Source of the DNA: Plasmodiophora brassicae
Taxonomy: Eukaryota; Endomyxa; Phytomyxea; Plasmodiophorida; Plasmodiophoridae
Direction of reading: 5' to 3'
DNA: 64,000 bases
Assembly (NCBI GenBank): GCA_039704465.1
Contig: JASFAU010000017.1
Location: forward strand, 731,250-795,249
The translations under genes and the position numbers were made by a program. The notes beneath the pieces were generated by a model. The model saw nothing but the letters and a program-made list of their open reading frames with translations, was not told the origin of the DNA and ran no database searches. Numbering within the stretch: the stretch's first letter is position 1; each line of letters begins with the position of its first letter. Below, one piece after another: positions 41,357 through 52,780 of the stretch.

Positions 41357-43411
41357 ATGCACCATGGAGGTGTCTACGCGCTGGTCATGGCCTGTGCCCT
41401 GGTGGTCGCAGCAGTGGCGAGTGCTCCGTTGAACATCACAACCCGCCCACTGACGCCGGCGCCCGCCGCCACACGGCCTGCAACGATCCGGCCCACCACA
41501 GCCAGAATGATGACGACCAGGCGACGCACAACAGTCAGGCGACAGACCACCCGGCGACCTACCACAAGGCAGCCGACAACGAGACACCCAACCACACACC
41601 GTCAGACGACTAGGAGGCCGACTACCAAGCGGCGGTCCACAATACATCCCACCACCAAGAGTCCCACCACAAGGCGCCGCACCACGAAACGACCTAGCAC
41701 AAGGCGGCCCACGACAAGGCCGCCTGGCACAAGGCGACCCACAACAAGACATCCGACGACGAAGCGGCCCACAACAAACCGTCCCAGCACGAGACGGGTC
41801 ACAACCCGGCACCCTACCACCAGACGACCAACGGCGAAACCGCCGACCACTCGGCGCCCCACAACCAGGCGGCCGACAACAACGAAACGGGCAACGACGA
41901 GACGGCCGACTACCAGGCGACCAGCGACGAGACGGCCAACCACCAAGAGGCCGACCACAATCCGGCCAACCACGCGGCGGCCTACAACAAGAAGGCCCGT
42001 AACAAGGCGGGCGACAACGAGGCGTCTGACGACGAGGCGCCCTACGGCACGGCGACCCACGACGACCAGGCCAGCGACCACGATGCGACGCAGCACGAGG
42101 CGACCCACAACGAAACGTCCCAGCACGACGGCGACGAAGCACCCAGGCCCGAAACGTCCGACGACACGACGGCCGGCGACGAAGCGCCCAACGACGAAGC
42201 GACCCACAACGCGGCGCCAGACCACCCGACGCAGAACGACGAAACGGCCGACGACGAAGCGCCCCACGACACAGCGGCCCTTGGCGAAGCGGCCAACGAC
42301 GCGGCGACCGAGTACAAGACGGCGCACAACCAGGCGGCCGCCGACAACCCGACGCCGTTCCACAGCGCGACCGACCACGCGGCGGCCTGCGACACGGCCA
42401 TCAGTGACGCGTTCGAAACGCGTCACAACGCGGCGCAGGACAACGGAATACGGGACTCGATACCCGACGACAACGAGCGGCCGTCGTCCAGGTCCCCGCG
42501 GGGCAACAACGTCGCGTCGTCTGGCGCCCGGGCGTGCAACCTCCCGCCGCCTGCCTCGACAGACGACCCGGCGCGGGACGCCCGGGCTCGCCACCCGACG
42601 ACGAACGACGGGTGCCCCGCCCAGGCAAACCGTCGCGATGCCGGGCGTCCGTCCTGCAACGACACTGCAGACGGCTACAGCAGAAACAACAACGACGACG
42701 ACGACGACGAGGAAGTCCGTCAAGCGGTTGTTGTTGCTGGAACGTCAGCGCGTCTGACGCATGCCCTGTTGTGTGCAGGGCGGGAACAACGGCACGGCCG
42801 ATGCCTCCGGTCAAGCTTCCATTGTCGTCCCCACATCGACCGTCGACGGCATCAGGTGCGGGGAAGGCACCCCTGTGGATCGGTCCCATGTACTGAATCG
42901 TCGATGGTTTGCGTCAGGGGCGGCGTCGACGACGACGGGTCGTGAGGGGATCGCCCAGGCGGCTCTGAGCGCCATCAACGCCATGAACGTGTACGTCGTC
43001 CTGGGCGCGTCCGCCACGGTCCTGTTCGCGCTGCTGGCCGTGTACGCGTGCGCCGTCACGCGCCTGCGCCACCTGCAGGACCGGCGCCGGGCGTTCATGC
43101 ACCGGATCCGGGCCGAGGGCATGCTCGACCTGCACGACAACCGCGACAGCATGGTCGGCAACTGGCGGCAGCACCCGAGCCTGTCGCCCAGCCTCAAGGG
43201 CAGCCTCGCCCGGCGCCCGAAACCGAACGCGGCCGACCTGCCGACGTCACCCGTTCCTGTCAGCAGCAACAAGCAGGACGACGTCGTCGTCGTCGCGAAA
43301 GCGTTCGACATCCCCGATACGTTCCGATCGGCGGCCGCAACGACGTCCCCCCAACACAACGCCGCCTTCGCCATACCGGCCGCCTTCCAGATGCCCAAGC
43401 CGCCATCATGA
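41357..43411 (+). CDS. Mucin-like Thr/Arg/Pro-repeat membrane protein
   Basis: Two exons, 41357-42718 and 42779-43411 (60-bp intron), give 664 aa. A signal peptide (ALVMACALVVAAVASA) is followed by ~400 residues of short T-T-R-R-P / T-T-K-R-P units, some 60 in succession. The second exon supplies one transmembrane helix, VYVVLGASATVLFALLAVYA, and a basic then Ser/Pro-rich cytoplasmic tail. Dense threonine suggests heavy O-glycosylation, but the Arg/Lys in every unit is unusual for mucins and would make the stalk polycationic. It could cross-link to acidic wall polymers; that is inference. The donor at 42719 was chosen for phase. A 373-codon antisense frame is a shadow. Confidence 0.7.
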
Positions 43412-43449
43412 CGCGACGCACCAGTTTGAAGGGGAAGGCGATATGTATA

Positions 43450-45711
43450 CTATGCCTGCGACGACAACGACGACGGCGATGGTTCGGTTTGGTTGCCGTC
43501 GGCAGACTTCACAGCAGCAGCGTCCTTGTCGTCGCCGCCGCCCGGTTCCTGCGACAGGGCGGCGGCGCCCTTGTCAGCCTCGGCGACGACGACGACGGCC
43601 TGATCCGGCGGCGGCTCAGGCACGGGCGGCGCGGGTATCGACGTGCGCTTCGACAGGTTCCTGGACTTGAGGTCGAACGACTGCCCCAGGGACGCCGGCC
43701 TGGCGTGCCCGGCCGGGTCCGTGTCGGCGGGGGCGGCGAACCAGCCGACGACGGAGCCGATCAGCGGCACCGCCCGGATGAGGTCGATGGCGCTGTAGTG
43801 CCGCTGCTGCATCTCCTCCAGGTGCGTCTGCGCCTCGACGATCCCCGTCTGCAGGGCGTCGGACAGCAGGGCGATGACCTCGTCCGGGTAGTCGATCTGG
43901 GCCTGCGTCCGGGCGACCAGGTCGTAGATCGACCTGGCGACCTGGTCGTCGTCGTCGGCCGGGCACGGGTCCGGCACCGTCAGGATGGCGACGCCGACGC
44001 ACCCGTCGTCGGTGATGCACCCGCGGAACACGTTCGACAGGTCGAACAGGCGCCGCGCCAGGCAGTCGTTCAGGCCGTTGACGGCGTCGCGCGCGTCGGC
44101 GCCGTCGGGCAGGAACGGCGGCACCAGGCGGATCACGCCGATGCCGACGGGCGACGACGACACGCGGGCGCCGTCGACCCAGTCGAACTCGGCGGACGCG
44201 TCGACCAGGGCGCGCAGCGCGTCCCGGCAGGCGATGCCGGCCGCCATCCGGTCGACCTGCGCCGACACGCCCGCCAGGAACGCGTCGACGACGGGGAACA
44301 GCGCCGACGCCGACGACGCCGACGCCAGCGGCTGGACGAAGACGACGATGTCGTCGGTGAGGTCGTCGAGCGCGACCGACCAGCCGAGCTGCGCCAGGGC
44401 GCCGGCGGCGCGCTCCAGGATGATGCCGTTCAGCGTCGTGCCCCTCAGGGACAGGTCGCCGACACCGGCCGCGACGACGACCTGGAACGACGGGCGCACG
44501 TCGGTATGCGACGACCAGCGCAGCGCGAACTGGTCGCCGTACGTCGTGGCCGCGCGCATCGCCGCGTACCGCACCTGAACGACGCACCCGGGTCAGGCGA
44601 CGACGACGACGAACGGGCGGCCCAGGCGGACGTACGAGCTCGACGTGCGCGTCGGCGCTGCGTTGCAGGGGGCCGGCCAGGGCGGTGACGGCGATCCAGA
44701 GCGGGGCGGCGACGGTCCAGGGGGCGGCGGCGTCGGCGGCGACGGCGGGCGGCGCGGGTGCGGCGCCGACGCGCACCATGACGACGACCGTGTCGGGGCC
44801 GGCGCCGAACGACTGCCAGTCGCGGCCGGGGCGCACGACGAACGAGTCGGCGGCGTCGAGCGCGGTGACGACGACGTCGGGGCGGTCGTCGGCGGCGGCG
44901 AAGCGCAGGTCGGCGCCGTGCACGTGGATCCAGACGCCGTGCGCGTCGCACAGCGCCTTCAGGCGCACGAGGTCGTCGTCGCGGTGCACGAGGCGCCCGT
45001 CCCGGTTCAGCGTGGTGGGCACGGCGGCGAACACGATCAGCGGCATGGCGCCCTGCGACTCGTCGTCGTCGATGGCGCGCGACAACGCGTCCAGGTCGAG
45101 GCCGGCGACGCCGGTCGTCGTCGCGGGAACCGTGACAGGGACGACCTTGATGCACTTGTCGGGCGGCAGCAGCAGGCGGCGGCAGGCGCGGCGCAGGGCG
45201 TCGACGTACGGGAACGTGTCGGAGATGTATACGACGGGGAGGCGGTGGGCGCCCAGGCACGGGTACCCCTCGGTGTCGAGCAGCGGGCAGCGCTGGCGCA
45301 GCGCCTGCAGGACGGCGACGTGCAGCATGGCGACCGGGGATTCACCTGGCGCGCGCGTTAGGAACCCGACGACGTGCAGGGCGCAGGTGCGTTCGCGTCT
45401 TACAGATGTGCGCGACGAACGCGTCGTCCAGGTGCAGCAGGTCGTTCATCAGCGCGTTGCACGAGGCCGACATGGCCGACGCCAGGTGCGACAGGGCGGA
45501 CCAGCGGTCCCGCAGGCGATACGCGATCCTGGCCGTGCCGGTCGCGTCAGAGCGCCTGTCCGACGACGATCACAACGACGATGTGTGCGAGAGCGTACTG
45601 TGCGGCCGTGACGTCGTCGCCATCGTCAGGGCCGATGTCGAACGCGGCCAGCTCGGCCACGACGTCGGCGTCCGCCACCGCCCAGTGGATCACGCTATCG
45701 TCGACCACCAT
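43450..45711 (-). CDS. PDXDC1: PDXDC1-like PLP-fold protein
   Basis: Four exons, complement of 43450-44574, 44636-45345, 45404-45528 and 45599-45711, give 690 aa; phases agree. A short helical N-terminus precedes a degenerate aspartate-aminotransferase fold: KALCDAHGVWIHVHGADLRF corresponds to the cofactor-stacking region. Where decarboxylases have the Schiff-base His-Lys pair, this protein reads DSFVVRPGRDWQSFG, so the catalytic lysine is missing, as in other PDXDC1 proteins. The C-terminal TGIVEAQTHLEEMQQRHYSA and AVPLIGSVVGWFAAP are characteristic of the family. Its role is unclear; the animal protein is linked to lipid metabolism. The terminal 70 residues are low complexity. Exon 1 may have an upstream partner. 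Confidence 0.8.
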
Positions 45712-45912
45712 CGGGACGGTGCACGCTGCGCCACCGGGGCAGGCGCGTCCTGCGACGTCCACAACCCGTAACCGACCGCGTTTCGGATCTGGACGGCACC
45801 GGGCCCCCACACTGGGACGGTTCGTGGTTGCCGGGAGGAGGCCCCCCGCACCAGGCGATGCCTAAATATAGGCCATGCTGGACCCGCCAACGGCACGTCT
45901 GATGTCGCTTCA

Positions 45913-46872
45913 TTAGCTCTTGGACCTGGTGTTGGCGGTGCTGTCGTCGTGGAGGTAGCGCAGCGCGCCCGTCAGACAGACGCGCCACTTGTTTGTCGCG
46001 TACAGGAGCGCGGCCGTGTTCACGAACACGTCCAGGGCGTACAGCATCGGGACCTTCACGCCCGACTCCGTCGATCCCGAGACGCCCTCGCTGGAGGCTG
46101 ACACGCTGACCAGGACGGCCACCGAGGTCATCGTCGCCACCGAACACGATACCAGGTTGATCTTGGCGGTGCGAACCAGGTCGCGCTGGCGACGGTACCG
46201 GTCGTCGTGCACCGTCGTCGACCCCGTTAGTGTCGATGGGTCTGCTGTCGGCGCCGCCGCCTCCTGATCATGATCGGGAGCGCTGGACACAGCCTGCTGG
46301 CTCCGCGGCTGGATCGCAACGACTTTGCGAGCGAAACGACGTGTGCTGAAGATGTGCTGCAGGACGGTGACTGTGAACATGTACAGGTACGATGTGGACA
46401 GCGACATGTCCGCGCTCATCCACGCCATAGCCATCAGCCAGTGGACGCTGACTGAGCAGGCCTGCGTGTCGGTCAGGGCGCCTTGCGTGACGACCGCGCC
46501 GGCGACGAGCAGCGCCAGCGTACTGGCCAGCGTCACCCGGCGGATCCTGTTCCGAAACGTATCGGTGGATTTGTCGCCCAGGTCGGATTTCCCGATCAGG
46601 AACGTGTACACCAGGTACTTGAGGACGATATACGTGCAGGTGGACGTCGTGGCGAACACCTGGCAGGCGCTGGCCGATAGCGTCGTCGTTGTACAGTAGA
46701 AGAGGGCGGACAGCCACCCGACCTGCGACACGAGCAGCACCGTGACAATCTGAATGAGGAACTTCAACGTGCCTTGCGAATAGAGCTGCCAGGCGGACAC
46801 CATTGCGACCACGGCGGTTGGCACGACGCTGCCCAGCAGTACGCCGATCACAACAGCGGGCCCGGACGTCAT
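45913..46872 (-). CDS. Seven-transmembrane-like protein of unknown family
   Basis: A single exon of 319 aa with about seven hydrophobic helices, among them VVIGVLLGSVVPTAVVAMVS, FLIQIVTVLLVSQVGWLSAL, VTLASTLALLVAGAVVTQG and VHWLMAMAWMSADMSLSTSY. A hydrophilic loop of ~50 residues (SAPDHDQEAAAPTADPSTLT) lies between helices five and six, followed by TAKINLVSCSVATMTSVAVL. The layout, with a long third cytoplasmic loop and a basic end, resembles GPCR-like receptors, but no DRY- or NPxxY-type motif is present. It is divergent from the DUR3-like gene, with a 242-bp gap. Function unknown. Confidence 0.65.
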   Translation of the reverse strand: MTSGPAVVIGVLLGSVVPTAVVAMVSAWQLYSQGTLKFLIQIVTVLLVSQVGWLSALFYCTTTTLSASACQVFATTSTCTYIVLKYLVYTFLIGKSDLGDKSTDTFRNRIRRVTLASTLALLVAGAVVTQGALTDTQACSVSVHWLMAMAWMSADMSLSTSYLYMFTVTVLQHIFSTRRFARKVVAIQPRSQQAVSSAPDHDQEAAAPTADPSTLTGSTTVHDDRYRRQRDLVRTAKINLVSCSVATMTSVAVLVSVSASSEGVSGSTESGVKVPMLYALDVFVNTAALLYATNKWRVCLTGALRYLHDDSTANTRSKS

Positions 46873-47114
46873 CGCCTACCGTACGTTCGCGCTTCGTGGC
46901 GCGCCTGACTGGTGAAGATGCCTCAGGGACTACGTCCGGTAGAGAGGAGCCGTAATTGGTGGTCCACTATGTAACTGTGTGCCAGCAGCTGTTTGGGATA
47001 TGGCGCCGCAAGAGTACGCCATGACGTAATAAACCACCTGTGACTGCGAGGCCAGCAAGGCTATCGTCTCTGCTGACCCGTCTCCCATCGGCAGAATTCG
47101 GACCGAGACGAGGC

Positions 47115-49160
47115 ATGACGACGCTGCTGCCACAGAGCGCCGGCTGGATGGTCGTCATCGTCTTCTCGGTGACGTTCGGCGTCCTGACCATCGCAATCGT
47201 GAAAATCCAAGAGGTGATTGTCGGGCGGCCGCAAAGCTTCGACGTCTTCAATGTGGCGGGTCGAGCGGCAGGCATCGGCCTTAGCGCCTCTGTCGTCGTC
47301 TGCAAGTGGACGTGGGCGGCCACCCTCCTGCAGAGCTCGACGGTGACCTGGAAGTACGGACTGTCGGGGGCGTACTGGTATGCGGCCGGCGCCGCCATCC
47401 AGATCACGCTGTTCGCCGCCGTGGCCGTCAAGGTCAAGGAGCGTGCGCCGAACGCCCACACCGTCCTGGAAATCGTTCGGGCACGATGGGGAACCGCGGC
47501 GCACCTCGTGTTTCTCGTGTTCGCCCTGATGACGAACCTGATCGTGACCGGCATGCTGCTGCTGGGCGGGTCTGCGGTCGTCAACGCCGTCTGCGGCATG
47601 CCGCTCGAGGCGGCAGCCTTCCTGATCCCGATCGGCGTGACGGCCTACACATTAGTCGGAGGCCTGCGCGCCACCTTCATCGCCGGGTACCTGCAGAGCG
47701 CCATCATTTTCATCATGCTGACCGCCTTCGTACTCGTTGTGAGTCATTCTCATATTGGCGTACGAATGGTGGCGTGGCGGGATTGCACGTTGACCGCCCA
47801 GCACGCACAGGTCTACACTGGCGAAACGATCGGGGGCGCCGCTGGCATGTACGACAAGGTGGCCGCGCTGCAGCCGGATCCTATCGCCAGCACATTCCTC
47901 CAAGGCAACGCTGGCAATTCCTACCTGACGGTAACCCATATTCACGCTTCCCGGCAACCCCGCATGTCCCCCGTCTGATCAGCGCTTTGCACGTGCCAGA
48001 TGTCGAGCACGAACGGGCTCATGTTCGGCGTGATCAACGTAGTCGGCAATTTCGGGGCGGTCTTCATGGACAGCTCGTACTGGTCGTCGGCGATGGCGGC
48101 CGACTCGAGCCGCACCGCATCGGTATCGTTCCTGGTGGCCAGCGTATACTGGTTCTCGATTCCGCTGGCCATGGCCACCAGCCTCGGGTTGGCATCACGC
48201 GCTCTGCAACTGCCGATGACGGTCGACCAAGTCGACTCAGGGCTGGCGCCCGCGTTCGCTGCCATCTTCCTGCTTGGCCGGTCGGGCGGCTGGATGATCC
48301 TCATCATCGTGTTCGCGGCAGTCGCCAGCACCGGTGCCGCCGAGCTCATGGCCGTCTCGTCCGTGATCACGTACGACGTGTACAAGGCGTACGTGAACCC
48401 GGCGGCCACCTCCGAGCGGCTCCTGCAGGTCTCCAAGGCATCCTGCGCCGTGTTCGGCGCCCTGATGGGCGTCTTCGGCCTTGTCCTGAACGAGACCGGC
48501 GTCAGCCTGTCCTACGTGTACCTCGGCATGGGCATCTGTATCGGGTCGGCCGTGGCACCCGTCGTCTGCGCGATCCTCTGGCGCCAGTGTACGGGCCTGG
48601 CCGCCGTCTCCGCCGCCGTCGCCGGCCTCGTGCTGGCCGTCGCCAGCTGGATCTGGACCGCCCACGCCGTCTATGGGACCGTGAACCTGCAGACCACCGG
48701 TGCCGACTACCCGATGCTGGTCGGCAACGTGGTCGCCCTGGTATCGTCGACGGTGTTGACGGTGGCCTTGACACTGATCCGGCCCGATCCCGGAACGGAC
48801 TGGTCGTCCACGATGAGTATCGCGGACACGGCGGACGACGACGTTCAGCGTCGCGACAACTCGGGAACCGACGTCGCTGCCGACGATCGGGCGTGGATGG
48901 CGCCGACGTCGACTGCGGGCGTCGAAGACTTTCGACAGGAATGGGTGCGGTCGGTGCGATGGTCAGCCTTCATCACGTTCGTGATGGTGCTGGGCGTGCC
49001 TATCCCGTTGTACCTGGCCGACTGGGTCTTCACGAAACCATTCTTCATCGCATGGATCGTGACGACGTGCCTGTGCGCCATCGCGTCTGCCCTGCTTGTC
49101 ATTGGCATCCCTCTCTGGGACTGCTACCGCCTGATCAGCCGAATCTCGACGGACCTCTAG
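47115..49160 (+). CDS. Sodium/solute symporter, DUR3-like (urea/polyamine)
   Basis: Three exons, 47115-47738, 47811-47930 and 48000-49160 (introns 72 and 69 bp, phase 0), give 634 aa. About 14 to 15 membrane helices are evident. Family blocks include FDVFNVAGRAAGIGLSASVV, WTWAATLLQSSTVTWKYGLS, TAYTLVGGLRATFIAGYLQS, NGLMFGVINVVGNFGAVFMD and STGAAELMAVSSVITYDVYK. These match the eukaryotic SSS-family urea symporter DUR3 rather than glucose or proline members. It would import urea or polyamines at the plasma membrane with H+ or Na+. Substrate is inferred from the family. A hydrophilic loop (~residues 540-590) separates the last two helices. Confidence 0.88.
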
Positions 49161-49304
49161 CCGTCGTCGCGCGTCCTCGTGTATGTACCCAGAACCAGAT
49201 GTTTACCGCTGGCCTCCCGACCCGGCCACGGCTTGAACGTACATACATAACGGAAACTGGCACGAATCTGGTCATCGGTCAAGCCAGTCGCTACAAGATA
49301 GGAG

Positions 49305-49865
49305 TTATAACGCCCAGCCATCATTGCCCTTGCCACCATTTATCCACACCGATAGGCGTGGCTCCCGTAGAAGAGAGACATCGCCGGTACGGGTGGCGAC
49401 CCTGTGACCTGTGTCGGCTCTGATTTGACATAGGAAGTCCCATCCAATATGATGTCCGGGGCAAGCCGTATTTGTGACCGCTTGCGGGCGAATCAAGATG
49501 TCGATCCATAGCTGGGGACCGCCATCTGGTGCGCGGGCGTGGACCTGGCCACCTGCAAGCATATTGTAAAACAAGGCGTTGATTGCGACATCGAGCCACC
49601 GTCGGCGCCCAAATGAAAAAGTACCGTTACAAAGGGCAACACAAGTAAGAGGCAGGTGGGCTATTTGCATTACCATGCGTCTCACCGCTCTTCGCGTATC
49701 GCGAAGAATGTCTCGCAACTTGTCCAGGTATGCTGATTTCACGAAGTCAAAAGCAGTGCGCAAAATGCCACGCGTGTCCTGCTTTGGCGCAGCCGCGCGC
49801 TGAACCATGGATGACGTCACAGGGCGTCTCGTTGTGGAGAAGCCGGTGACCTGATGATCAACCAA
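49305..49865 (-). CDS. Hypothetical protein, weakly supported
   Basis: A single open frame of 186 codons. The N-terminal half looks amphipathic (FDFVKSAYLDKLRDILRDTR) and the middle is mixed (RRWLDVAINALFYNMLAGGQ). No signal, membrane helix or domain is recognised. It borders the repeat-rich right part of the window and could be a remnant. The codon pattern is less GC3-biased than that of the confident genes. Confidence 0.35.
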   Translation of the reverse strand: MVDHQVTGFSTTRRPVTSSMVQRAAAPKQDTRGILRTAFDFVKSAYLDKLRDILRDTRRAVRRMVMQIAHLPLTCVALCNGTFSFGRRRWLDVAINALFYNMLAGGQVHARAPDGGPQLWIDILIRPQAVTNTACPGHHIGWDFLCQIRADTGHRVATRTGDVSLLREPRLSVWINGGKGNDGWAL

Positions 49866-50309
49866 GGCTATACGGCGGGCTTCATTACTGCCCGTGTCCT
49901 GCCATGGTCAGAGCGCGATGCGTCGGCGACGGCAGCTGCCGGTCGCCAGCACCGCCGCAACGACGCCCAACATGGCCGCCCGGCATGCCGTTGTGTTCGG
50001 CATCACACGGAGCAGGCCATTTGCGATCCTGACACGCCTGCCTTCCCTGCCTGCACCTGCGCCGGCGTCGCCGCCGACCAGCGGCACGGGCCAGCGGACC
50101 CACACCACAACACGTCCTGCTGGACATTCGCATCCACGACCATAACATGTCCTGCTGGAATATGCCTGCCGTTGCGTCCGGCTGTCTGGAAGGACGCCTT
50201 ACACCTCCAGGAAAGGTACGATTGGTCACCTGATCAACAGACCGGCCAGGTCCACTAACTCGTGGCGACAGGGCATGCCTGCCGTCGTCTGCGGTCCATC
50301 ATCCAGAAT

Positions 50310-50600
50310 GAACTGGACCACGTTCGGCCATACCGTGCCGTGCACGAACTTGGCCGGTATCATTACTTGCAGCAGCAAAGTTCAAGGGCATCGGCCAGGA
50401 AGCGCTGCGGAAAATGTGGCACAATTCGGAAAGCGGTCATCGAATGCGAGCCTCTCTGGTTCGCCATTGGTTGGGCTGGCATTTTCGAAGGGATTAATGT
50501 CGAAATCCGCATGTCTGATTCCACGATGACAATGGACGACGTCCTTAGCCACTTGGACCACGTTCGGCCATACCGTTCCGTGCACGAACTTGGCCGGTCA
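50310..50600. repeat. 42-bp direct repeat pair
   Basis: A 42-bp segment beginning GACCACGTTCGGCCATACCG occurs at about 50311-50352 and again, with one change, at about 50558-50599. The second copy lies inside the inverted repeat. The first flanks it and probably arose by local duplication during the rearrangement. Confidence 0.85.
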
Positions 50601-51604
50601 GCAAATGTATTTTATTACCCACTTAATATTTGCATTGAGCAAATGGGCGGCTTGTCGCCTCGACCCACAACTGTTTCCCGAGGAATTGACCGCTCTCTTA
50701 CTCAGCGGCATCCCCACCATGTGCAAGTGGTCCGCGTCGCTCGAACTGGTGAGTGAGATCGCACACTACTTGCGAATTCTGCGGGTCCCGAGCCACCATA
50801 GATCGCTGAGAAAGTGTGTCTCGTACCTCCTCGACAAAGAGGTGAAGGGCTCGGGCGGCTGCATGCCCAAAGGCAAGCATGTCAAGTCGACGTTCTATTT
50901 GCGCGCGATGCCAATCGATATATACGTCTATGGCGGGGCTGCTCAGTTTGGTGAACAATTGGGTGCGAACGCCCGGAAAACGTACTGGTACCAAGAAGGC
51001 TACGGTTTCCCGGCGTTCGTATCCGGTTGTTCATCGAACTGCGTCTCTAGCAGCCCTACCACTGACGTGCATATCGATTGGTATCGCAACTAGAACGTCG
51101 ACTTGACATGCTTGCCTTTGGGGATCCAGCCGTCCGAGCCCTTCACCTCTTTGCCGAGGAGGTACGAGACACACTTTCTCAGCGATCTATGGTGGCTCGG
51201 GAATTCGCAAGGAGTGTGCGATCTCACCCACCAGTTCGAGCGACTCGGACCACTTGCACATGGTGGGGATGCTGAGCAAGAGAGCGGCCAATTCCTCGGG
51301 AAACAGTTGAGAATCGAGGCGACAAGCCGCCCATTTGCTTAATGCAAATATTAAATGGGTTATAAAATACATTTGCTGACCGGCCAAGTTCGTCCACGGA
51401 ACGGCCGGTATGATCGAACGTGGTCCAAGTGACTAAGGACGTCGTCCATCGTCATCGTGGAATCAGACATGCGGATTTCGACATTAATCCCTTCGAAAAT
51501 GCCAGCCCAAACAAGGGCGAACCAGAGAGGCTCGTATTCGATGACCGCTTTCCGAATTGTGCCACATTTTCCGCAGCGCTTCCTGGCTGATGCCCTTGAA
51601 CTTT
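50378..51604. repeat. Large inverted duplication, ~0.55-kb arms
   Basis: The left arm, about 50378-50929, is the reverse complement of the right arm, about 51064-51604, with mostly single-base differences and a few small indels. The spacer of ~134 bp (50930-51063) is unique. Both arms contain the same gene segment: the KRCGKCGTIRKAVIE exon and the following WAACRLD-QLFPEEL region. The right copy retains the 5' exon (to 51775) that the left one lacks. The arms would form a long hairpin if transcribed. Confidence 0.85.
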
Positions 51605-51775
51605 TCTGGTAGGGCCACAGGTCGGGCATACCATGTACGGTTCGTACGGAATGCCACAGCCGGGAGCAAACGCGAAAAGACTTGCCAGGTGGTGCTGAGC
51701 CAGACATTGACGGAGTTCATCAGCTTTAATTTGTCGGGCCCACGTCTCGGGATCTGGCTGAGTCACAGCATTCAT
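51360..51775 (-). CDS. Small zinc-knuckle-like protein (right copy of the inverted duplication)
   Basis: Two exons, complement of 51360-51582 and 51639-51775 (56-bp intron), give 119 aa. The first exon is acidic and helical (PETWARQIKADELRQCLAQH) and ends with GCGIPYEP. The second starts KRCGKCGTIRKAVIEYEPLW and continues GIFEGINVEIRMSDSTMTMD. The CxxC pair plus an upstream Cys could bind zinc. A further minus-strand stretch in another frame (ACRLDSQLFPEELAALLLS, 51190-51345) may be a later exon of a longer original protein. The left-arm copy lacks exon 1, so only this copy could be functional. Family not recognised. Confidence 0.4.
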
Positions 51776-51805
51776 GTAAACGAACTCGGAGCGCCTCGTC
51801 GACAA

Positions 51806-52780
51806 TACAGGACTTCTGATTGTTTATTGTGGGAACAAACAAAGCTGGAGGTCGCCCGGCGAGGCTGTTATGCAGCGCCGGGTCGTCAGCGATACCGGTC
51901 GCCCGAGCACTTGGTGATGGTACGCACTGCGCCGCTCAGCCAGATACGGCGAGCGGCGCGGTGCTCGACGCGCTTTACGCGGGCCCGGCCAGCGCCCCGA
52001 CGCCCTGGACCGAAATCGACAACGGCGCGCCGTGCAGGCACTTGGCAACGGTCGCCCGAATCACCGTGCCCAGCACGTGCATCCACCGGCGCCGGCGCCC
52101 GCCGCCGATCGAGGTCGCGATATCGTCCTCTCCTGCGTGACGACCTGCATGGCGAGACAGGCAAGATGTGCAACACCACAGGCATGTACGGCGTTGTACG
52201 TAGCACGCACGTACGACACCTGGTGGCGCCCGAATTCCAGCAAGCCTCTCGGGTTCACTGTGGCTAGGTGCGCCGCCGGACCAGAACTGTCGCGACTCGA
52301 CACCGATCGTGAACGGGCCTCGTGTGATTGTTCTGTAGAAGGGCGGTTTCCGTGGTGGCAAGTCCATATACGACCCTCCCAGGTCTGTTCACAAGCATCG
52401 AATGAAGGTGGACGTCGGCCATCGTGAAGCAGGCGCTGACCCCGTGCGCTGTGGGCAACGTTGGCGCGCGATCAACGATCCGACGACGCTGACGGCCGCC
52501 ACGTAGCCCACTGCAACGTCGTAGACGGTCGTCCAATATGCCGATGTGTGTTCGGCATCGCAGGTGTCGACCCCCTGCTGCCAACACGAGATGGTGGACG
52601 CGATCTGATTCGTGTCCTACCGTTGATCGGACGCCCTGTACTTGCAGGTCAGGTGCGATTCGTCGCCTGATGTAAGTCTCCCAAGATCTCTGACATTCTC
52701 GACAGGACGCGCCTGCCGTCGGCGCAGGTCGGACATGAATCCCCTGGGCACCGGCAGGGCTCCCATACCGATGACGATCA
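51806..52780. other. Region without a convincing gene
   Basis: Frames on both strands are short and rich in Arg/Pro/Cys. Around 52440-52570 the sequence resembles the dispersed degenerate family further right (the phrase GATCCGACGACGCTG). I see no intact gene. Confidence 0.45.

Noticed and set aside
41602..42723. 373-codon antisense frame rich in Val/Gly/Arg
   Set aside because: It mirrors the ACC/CGN-rich Thr-Arg repeat on the plus strand; the sense frame has a signal peptide and a membrane helix.
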